A DNA stretch of 64,000 nt from Companilactobacillus kimchii DSM 13961 = JCM 10707 (GTDB lineage: Bacteria > Bacillota > Bacilli > Lactobacillales > Lactobacillaceae): contig NZ_AZDH01000014.1 in the NCBI RefSeq assembly GCF_001435445.1, positions 175,864 to 239,863 on the forward strand, given 5' to 3'. The notes beneath the pieces were generated by a model. The model made no database searches. It saw only the letters and a list, made by a program, of their open reading frames with translations, and was not told the origin of the DNA. A program made the translations under genes and the position numbers. The first letter of the stretch is position 1. Each line of letters starts with the position of its first letter. Below are positions 59,799-64,000 of the stretch, piece by piece.

Positions 59799-60013
59799 AC
59801 GAGTTACGTAGACCAGATTCCTGTGCTCTGCAGGGCTTCACAAACTGTCTGCTTCGCAGCCATCAGAATCTAAACAGGTCACTGCATTCTCTATCGAAAT
59901 GAGCTACGCAGGGGCAACTCCTTCCGGTTAAGTCAACTTATCTCTGCCGGCGCTTCGCCACCGACTGAGATAAGTAGTCTTAATCCTCGGGAGCTGACCG
60001 CCCCTGCTTCGCT
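59799..60013. repeat. Two tandem palindromic units, possible structured RNA
   Basis: The 307-base gap between helD and the next gene is mostly this locus. Unit 1 (about 59799-59896) pairs AGATTC with GAATCT inside an imperfect outer stem. Unit 2 (about 59900-60013) is a rod: GAGC-GCAGGGGC with GCCCCTGC-GCTC, CTCC/GGAG, TTAAG/CTTAA, ACTTATCTC/GAGATAAGT, and a GGCG-CTTC-GCC tip. Both units open with GAGYTACGYAG. It is richer in G and C than the surrounding DNA. It is a different family from the 174-bp repeats. Confidence 0.7.
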
Positions 60014-60015
60014 CT

Positions 60016-60681
60016 CTATATAATTATAGTTCCAACTGCGGCACTGACCATGGCTACAAATATCGCCATTTTCTCATCCTTGGTGTACAAATATGTTAAA
60101 GCGTAACACCAACCTAAGGCCATCATCATTAAGAATTGTAAGATTGACCCTGGTAAACTAATTACTCCGGCTATAATTCCACTAAAAATAATTCCCATCA
60201 CGGCGCTGTATGCTGAACTTTCTCTAAAGAAATAATTGAAGAAAAAGCCTGTTTGCACCAATTGTTGTTGAATCGCAACAATAAAGACGTTTGCAATCAT
60301 ATTAAATACAAATACTTTTTGATCGGAGCTGGCTATATCATCGTTTTGGAAGCTTGGTAATTTCCCAGTTACTTGTAAATAACTAACCATGATTCTTAAC
60401 AAGCAAACCATTACGATCATCAGACTAACTAGACCGATGTTAGAAACTAGTGAATAGGCAAAGCCCTCTGCTGTATCTGAAAATGATTTTTCTTCACGGA
60501 CATATTTTCTAATCATTAAAAACAGAGTGAAAAGTCCAATTAGGAAAAATATAACGGTAATCGGTATATTCAAACCTTTTTGGGTGGCAGCTGCGTTTTT
60601 AAACATCAATGTAACAATAGAAAATACTATCCAAATTATATATCTGACAAAATCTGTACTTGGGGATTCTCCTACGCGCAT
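60016..60681 (-). CDS. CPBP-like membrane protein without the catalytic motif
   Basis: 221 residues with about seven hydrophobic helices. The C-terminal half resembles the CPBP/Abi (type II CAAX protease) fold. Where EExxxR is expected it reads QQQLVQTGFFFNYFFR (near 144-159), so protease activity is doubtful. The start at ATG 60681 has GGAAGA upstream; a TTG at 60696 overlaps that site. The stop lies right beside the tandem palindromes, and the gene is divergent from the acyltransferase. Confidence 0.6.
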   Translation of the reverse strand: MRVGESPSTDFVRYIIWIVFSIVTLMFKNAAATQKGLNIPITVIFFLIGLFTLFLMIRKYVREEKSFSDTAEGFAYSLVSNIGLVSLMIVMVCLLRIMVSYLQVTGKLPSFQNDDIASSDQKVFVFNMIANVFIVAIQQQLVQTGFFFNYFFRESSAYSAVMGIIFSGIIAGVISLPGSILQFLMMMALGWCYALTYLYTKDEKMAIFVAMVSAAVGTIII

Positions 60682-60794
60682 AATAAATTCTTCCAATCAA
60701 TAATTTTACTTTGCCATTATATCATACGCTAATACTTCATTTTAGAGGTGTTTTACATTATTATGGAGAGAGTTACCTAGGGGAGAATCTGCTC

Positions 60795-61868
60795 ATGAAT
60801 AAGAAACAACGGATTTTTTATTTAGATTTTATTCGTGTCATCGCTATTCTTTTAGTTATATTTATACACGTATCAACTATTGACACTACTAAACATATTG
60901 GAACTACCGACTGGCAAATTATAAAAATGCTTAACTATTTTGCCCATATCAGTGTCCCTATTTTTTTCATGATTTCTGGTACTTTAATTCTCAACAGTCC
61001 AAAAGCTTTATCTTTAAAGTACACTTGGCAAAAAAGAATTCCTCGAGTTGTCATCCCTTTTGTTATCTGGTCGATAATCTTACCAACTGTTATCAGTTTA
61101 ACGTCCAATTTATTATCAACTAATGATGTCTGGGGACGATTGAAATTCATTCTCAATAAACCAACCATACCGGTTTTCTGGTTTATGTATCCCTTAATCG
61201 GAGTCTATATTTTATCTCCAATCATTAAAACCTTTGTTGATAATGCTAGTCTTAAAATGTTATTTTACGTCACTAGTGTTTGGTTAGTTACCTGTTCATT
61301 ATTACCATCGGTCAACGTTATGATGGGAAAAGATATGAAACACGTTTTCCAACTATCACCAGTTTCAAATTTTTTATTAATTGGCGGTTTTACTGGTTAT
61401 TTCATTTTAGGATATTTATTGAGTCAAATGGATTTCAGAAATATCAGTAGTTTTGCTTTGTTGACTCTATTTATTGGAATTGGTACTTTCGGGAACTTCT
61501 TTTCCGAATCGGTTCCTAAAACCTTTGACACCAACAATAGTTACTACGTGACTTCTCTTTTCATTCCCATTATGTCGATTGCAGCTTTCATTTTGCTGCA
61601 GAAATGGGGTAGCAGTATACGTTCTCGAGGAGTGATCAATTTCTTTGAAAGTCTAGCACCACTAGTTTTCGGAATTTATTTATTACATTATTTAGTAATA
61701 TTTTTCATTGAACCTTGGTTTTTCAAAAATACCAATCTACGTGGTATTCCTGCAACTTTTCTACGCTATATTGTTGTGGTTTTTATTACTATCGTGACTA
61801 TCCGAGTAGTCAGTTTCATACCTGGTATTAACTACTTACTTATCGGCCATACAAGGTCAAAAAAATAG
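60795..61868 (+). CDS. Acyltransferase-3 family membrane protein
   Basis: About 357 residues with roughly ten transmembrane helices: YLDFIRVIAILLVIFIHVS (9-27) gives the family RxxA-H start with His25. There is no extra SGNH domain, unlike OatA. Such enzymes O-acylate wall or exported polysaccharide; the target is unknown. The start at ATG 60795 has AGGGGAG; a frame open to 60711 lacks a site. It converges on the LPXTG surface protein gene. Confidence 0.82.
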   Translation: MNKKQRIFYLDFIRVIAILLVIFIHVSTIDTTKHIGTTDWQIIKMLNYFAHISVPIFFMISGTLILNSPKALSLKYTWQKRIPRVVIPFVIWSIILPTVISLTSNLLSTNDVWGRLKFILNKPTIPVFWFMYPLIGVYILSPIIKTFVDNASLKMLFYVTSVWLVTCSLLPSVNVMMGKDMKHVFQLSPVSNFLLIGGFTGYFILGYLLSQMDFRNISSFALLTLFIGIGTFGNFFSESVPKTFDTNNSYYVTSLFIPIMSIAAFILLQKWGSSIRSRGVINFFESLAPLVFGIYLLHYLVIFFIEPWFFKNTNLRGIPATFLRYIVVVFITIVTIRVVSFIPGINYLLIGHTRSKK

Positions 61869-61897
61869 GCGATTCCCAATTGGGATCGTCTATTTTT
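61864..61897. terminator. Bidirectional terminator, acyltransferase / surface protein
   Basis: AATAGGCGATTCCCA pairs with TGGGATCGTCTATT (with one G-T pair), flanked by A- and T-runs, between the two converging genes. Confidence 0.88.
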
Positions 61898-61902
61898 GTA
61901 CA

Positions 61903-63996
61903 CTAGTTTTTCTTAGTTTTTGTCGTCTTTAATAAAAAACCAAAGATAATTAAGAATACTCCTGCGATAGTTGCAAAGATGCTTGAAGCTTCACCAGTCT
62001 GTGGCAATGTTCCAGCTTCGTCAGATGTACCAGTAGCTGGTGTTTCTGATTCACCTTTGTTACCAGAAGTATTTGGCAATAAGCCTTCCTCAGCATTGTC
62101 TTCAGATTGACTACCTTCAGAACCACCGTTGATTAGATTTTGGTTGCCATCTTCACCAGTTGTTGTTTCCTCAGAATCAGAATCTTCTTCCTCTTCTTTG
62201 TCAGTATCTGGAGTTACGCCATTATCTTCTTCACCAGGCTTTTCTTCGTCAGGCTTTCCACCATTTTCATCAGTACCTGTGGTGTCATCTTCGTCTTCAT
62301 TGTTACTTTCGTCAGGATCTTTAGGATCTGTAGGATTGTCGCCGTCGTTACCGTCGCCATCTTCATTTCCATTGTTATCCTCATTATTGTTCTCGTCAGG
62401 ATTTTCGGGATCTGTTGTACCGCCACCGTTATCCTCGTTGTTGTTCTCATCAGGATTTTCAGGGTCTGTGGTACTACCACCATTATCCTCGTTGTTATTT
62501 TCATCTGGATCTTCGGGATCCGTGGTATTACCTTCGTTACCCTCATGATTATTATCATCTGGATCTACTGGAAATACTGGAGGTACAACACCTTCTGCCG
62601 GAAGCGTTACAACATTATCATATTCAGTTTCTTTCTTGTTGTTATCTTGAAAATCCCATCTATGTGTTTCTGCGTTAACAACAACTTTATCAGCAATAAT
62701 ATTTCCATCTAAATTCTGATTGGCAATGATAGTTCCTTTAGGATTTAATACACTACCTTGAAATGGCTTATCAACATTGACTGTACCTTCATATAAGTTA
62801 TCATCCTTTGTACTATCATAGAAATTCCATAGCAAATGATTGTCATCAAAATATTCCGTTTCTTGATTTGGACGTTCTTCTGAGGTACTACCATCACTAT
62901 AAATCAATTTAATTTGAGAATTAATTTTGTACTCATCTACACCCTTAGTATCAACATTGACAATAATATTTGTACCACCAGCATCCTTAGACAATCCATA
63001 GATTGTTAGTGGTGTTGCCATGTTCAGAACTTCTGGATCTAAATTAAGAACAATTTGATTATTTTCATCTGGTTCAAATCTAGATAAATCAATTACCCTT
63101 TGATTCATATCAGGAAAATCGCCATTCGTAATTGTCATTTGAGAATCCTTATTAGACAACTCAGTAGATTTATCTTCAAGTTCTTGGAAATACTTATCAA
63201 AGTCAATATAGTAATTTCCATCTTTATCCTGATAAACTTCTTGAGCTACAAGATGATCCATATCTTTCCCATCTACTGTTGGACGATTAGGATTTGAAAT
63301 ATCAATATCAACATTCTCCCCAAATACAACCTTATTTTCCCTTGTATCACCACTAGATACAAAAGAACTCTGAGCAATATTAGTAATATTTTGAATATAA
63401 GAAATATCTTTATTCAATAATCCTTGTTCAGTAGTATTAGTTCCAAAGTTAACACCGCCATCCAAATGCTGAACAGCAACATTACCATTTGTATGTGCCT
63501 TTAATTGAGCCTCTCTAGCAAAAATATGAAAGTATGATGCATAACCCAATTCATTATTTTTTTCTATATCAGGATCATCTCTCTTTATATCGTCTTCGAA
63601 CTTTCCACCAGGTCTAACTGCCGAATTGGCAACTCTCGAAGTAGCCTCTGTATTACTCTCAGCTGATTGTGCAGCCACACCACTAGTAGAACTTTGTGTA
63701 GCAACTGGAGCTTGAGCTGTAGCTGAACTTTGAGCAGATGCAGTTTGTGTTGCATTTGTTGAATCTGCTGTGTTTGTAGTATCTTGCACTGTACTTTGTG
63801 TAACTGCTCCCTTAGCAGCTTGTACATTATTACCACTAGTCTGGTTTTGATCAGTTTGATTACCAGTACTTTGAGTTGTTGCTGTTGCACTGTCTGTTTC
63901 GTCAGCATTTACAGTTGTAGCACTCATCCCTGTTAGCACTACCGCACTTATAGCAACACACGACAAAGCCCATTTTTTCCCTTTTCTCATTAACAT
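61903..63996 (-). CDS. LPXTG-anchored surface protein with a choice-of-anchor-A-like domain
   Basis: At least 697 residues. The N-terminus RKGKKWALSCVAISAVVLTGMSATTVNA is a Sec signal resembling a degenerate KxYKxGKxW type. A Ser/Thr/Gln/Ala-rich spacer follows (about 34-125), then a beta-rich domain (about 150-450) ending in FQGSVLNPKGTIIA-NLDGNIIADKV, like choice-of-anchor-A adhesin modules. An acidic Asp/Glu/Asn/Gly repeat region leads to LPQTG, a hydrophobic helix and KTTKTKKN for sortase anchoring. The frame stays open to the window edge (Ile before the first ATG), so the true start may lie outside. Confidence 0.85.
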   Translation of the reverse strand: MLMRKGKKWALSCVAISAVVLTGMSATTVNADETDSATATTQSTGNQTDQNQTSGNNVQAAKGAVTQSTVQDTTNTADSTNATQTASAQSSATAQAPVATQSSTSGVAAQSAESNTEATSRVANSAVRPGGKFEDDIKRDDPDIEKNNELGYASYFHIFAREAQLKAHTNGNVAVQHLDGGVNFGTNTTEQGLLNKDISYIQNITNIAQSSFVSSGDTRENKVVFGENVDIDISNPNRPTVDGKDMDHLVAQEVYQDKDGNYYIDFDKYFQELEDKSTELSNKDSQMTITNGDFPDMNQRVIDLSRFEPDENNQIVLNLDPEVLNMATPLTIYGLSKDAGGTNIIVNVDTKGVDEYKINSQIKLIYSDGSTSEERPNQETEYFDDNHLLWNFYDSTKDDNLYEGTVNVDKPFQGSVLNPKGTIIANQNLDGNIIADKVVVNAETHRWDFQDNNKKETEYDNVVTLPAEGVVPPVFPVDPDDNNHEGNEGNTTDPEDPDENNNEDNGGSTTDPENPDENNNEDNGGGTTDPENPDENNNEDNNGNEDGDGNDGDNPTDPKDPDESNNEDEDDTTGTDENGGKPDEEKPGEEDNGVTPDTDKEEEEDSDSEETTTGEDGNQNLINGGSEGSQSEDNAEEGLLPNTSGNKGESETPATGTSDEAGTLPQTGEASSIFATIAGVFLIIFGFLLKTTKTKKN
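62375..62540. repeat. 54-bp tandem repeat inside the surface protein gene
   Basis: Three units of 54 bases start at 62375, 62429 and 62483 with TTATCCTC. Each encodes an 18-residue DPENPDENNNEDNGGGTT-like segment, with degenerate units on both sides. It is the wall-spanning stalk and a likely site of length variation. Confidence 0.85.
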
Positions 63997-64000
63997 AATC

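Noticed and set aside
62375-62540. Regular repeats considered as a CRISPR array
   Set aside because: The units are directly adjacent coding repeats of 54 bp with no spacers. No cas gene is in the window.
62129-62712. Two long open frames on the plus strand (Ser/Pro-rich and Ile/Val-rich)
   Set aside because: Both are antisense to the Asp/Glu/Asn repeat region of the surface protein gene; the biased repeat codons leave all frames open.

Overview
The window is a 64 kb piece of a low-GC Gram-positive chromosome. Gene content and order point to a homofermentative member of the Lactobacillaceae, most likely the Companilactobacillus (farciminis/alimentarius) group; the genus is an inference from gene order and base composition, not a database match. 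Supporting signs are the metG-tatD-rnmV-ksgA-veg-purR-glmU-prs block, the lysS-dusB-hslO-ftsH-hpt-tilS-yabR-divIC-rqcP-flippase-mfd-pth block, a type-B L31, an RNA polymerase delta subunit with a very acidic tail, and an L-lactate dehydrogenase. No prophage, insertion sequence, CRISPR array or rRNA operon was seen. The window is mostly core housekeeping sequence.

Layout. 1-15 kb, all on the minus strand: tRNA-Val, then the replication-proximal housekeeping block. 15-17 kb: ldh and a c-di-AMP-binding CBS/ACT protein on the plus strand, then one small unknown gene. 17.3-17.8 kb: an intergenic region holding two copies of a palindromic repeat family. 17.9-22.6 kb: murF-cshA-acpS-alr. 22.7-27.5 kb: an efflux pump, rpmE2 and two tandem ABC-F genes; one ABC-F gene is broken by a single TGA and the other has an attenuator-like leader. 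27.6-31.9 kb: a murA with Asp at the fosfomycin-target Cys, pyrG with a GGGC-start attenuator, rpoE and a DUF1934 protein. 31.9-36.7 kb, plus strand: a LipL-like octanoyltransferase, an HD phosphohydrolase, glycerol-3-phosphate dehydrogenase/oxidase and mscL. 36.7-50.9 kb: a DapB-like dehydrogenase, prs-glmU-purR-veg, ksgA-rnmV-tatD-metG, a sirtuin with an unknown HELYH protein, a PEBP protein, a Ppx/GppA phosphatase and fetAB. 51.1-57.4 kb: a secreted NlpC/P60 hydrolase, 0.9 kb of repeat-bearing non-coding DNA, a MarR-MFS-DUF4811 efflux operon, and trpS with a T-box. 57.4-64 kb: helD, a tandem-palindrome locus, a degenerate CPBP-like membrane protein, an acyltransferase and a large LPXTG surface protein.

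The most unusual structure is a family of five related non-coding elements at 17346, 17581, 35938, 52567 and 53001. Four are 173-176 bp long and one is a 75-bp internally deleted copy. They share ends, a central core and stem-loops whose arms change in a compensatory way between copies. A second, different structured locus of two tandem palindromic units lies at about 59799-60013. Several RNA-level regulators are visible: the pyrG leader, the ABC-F leader with a candidate 18-residue leader peptide, and the trpS T-box.
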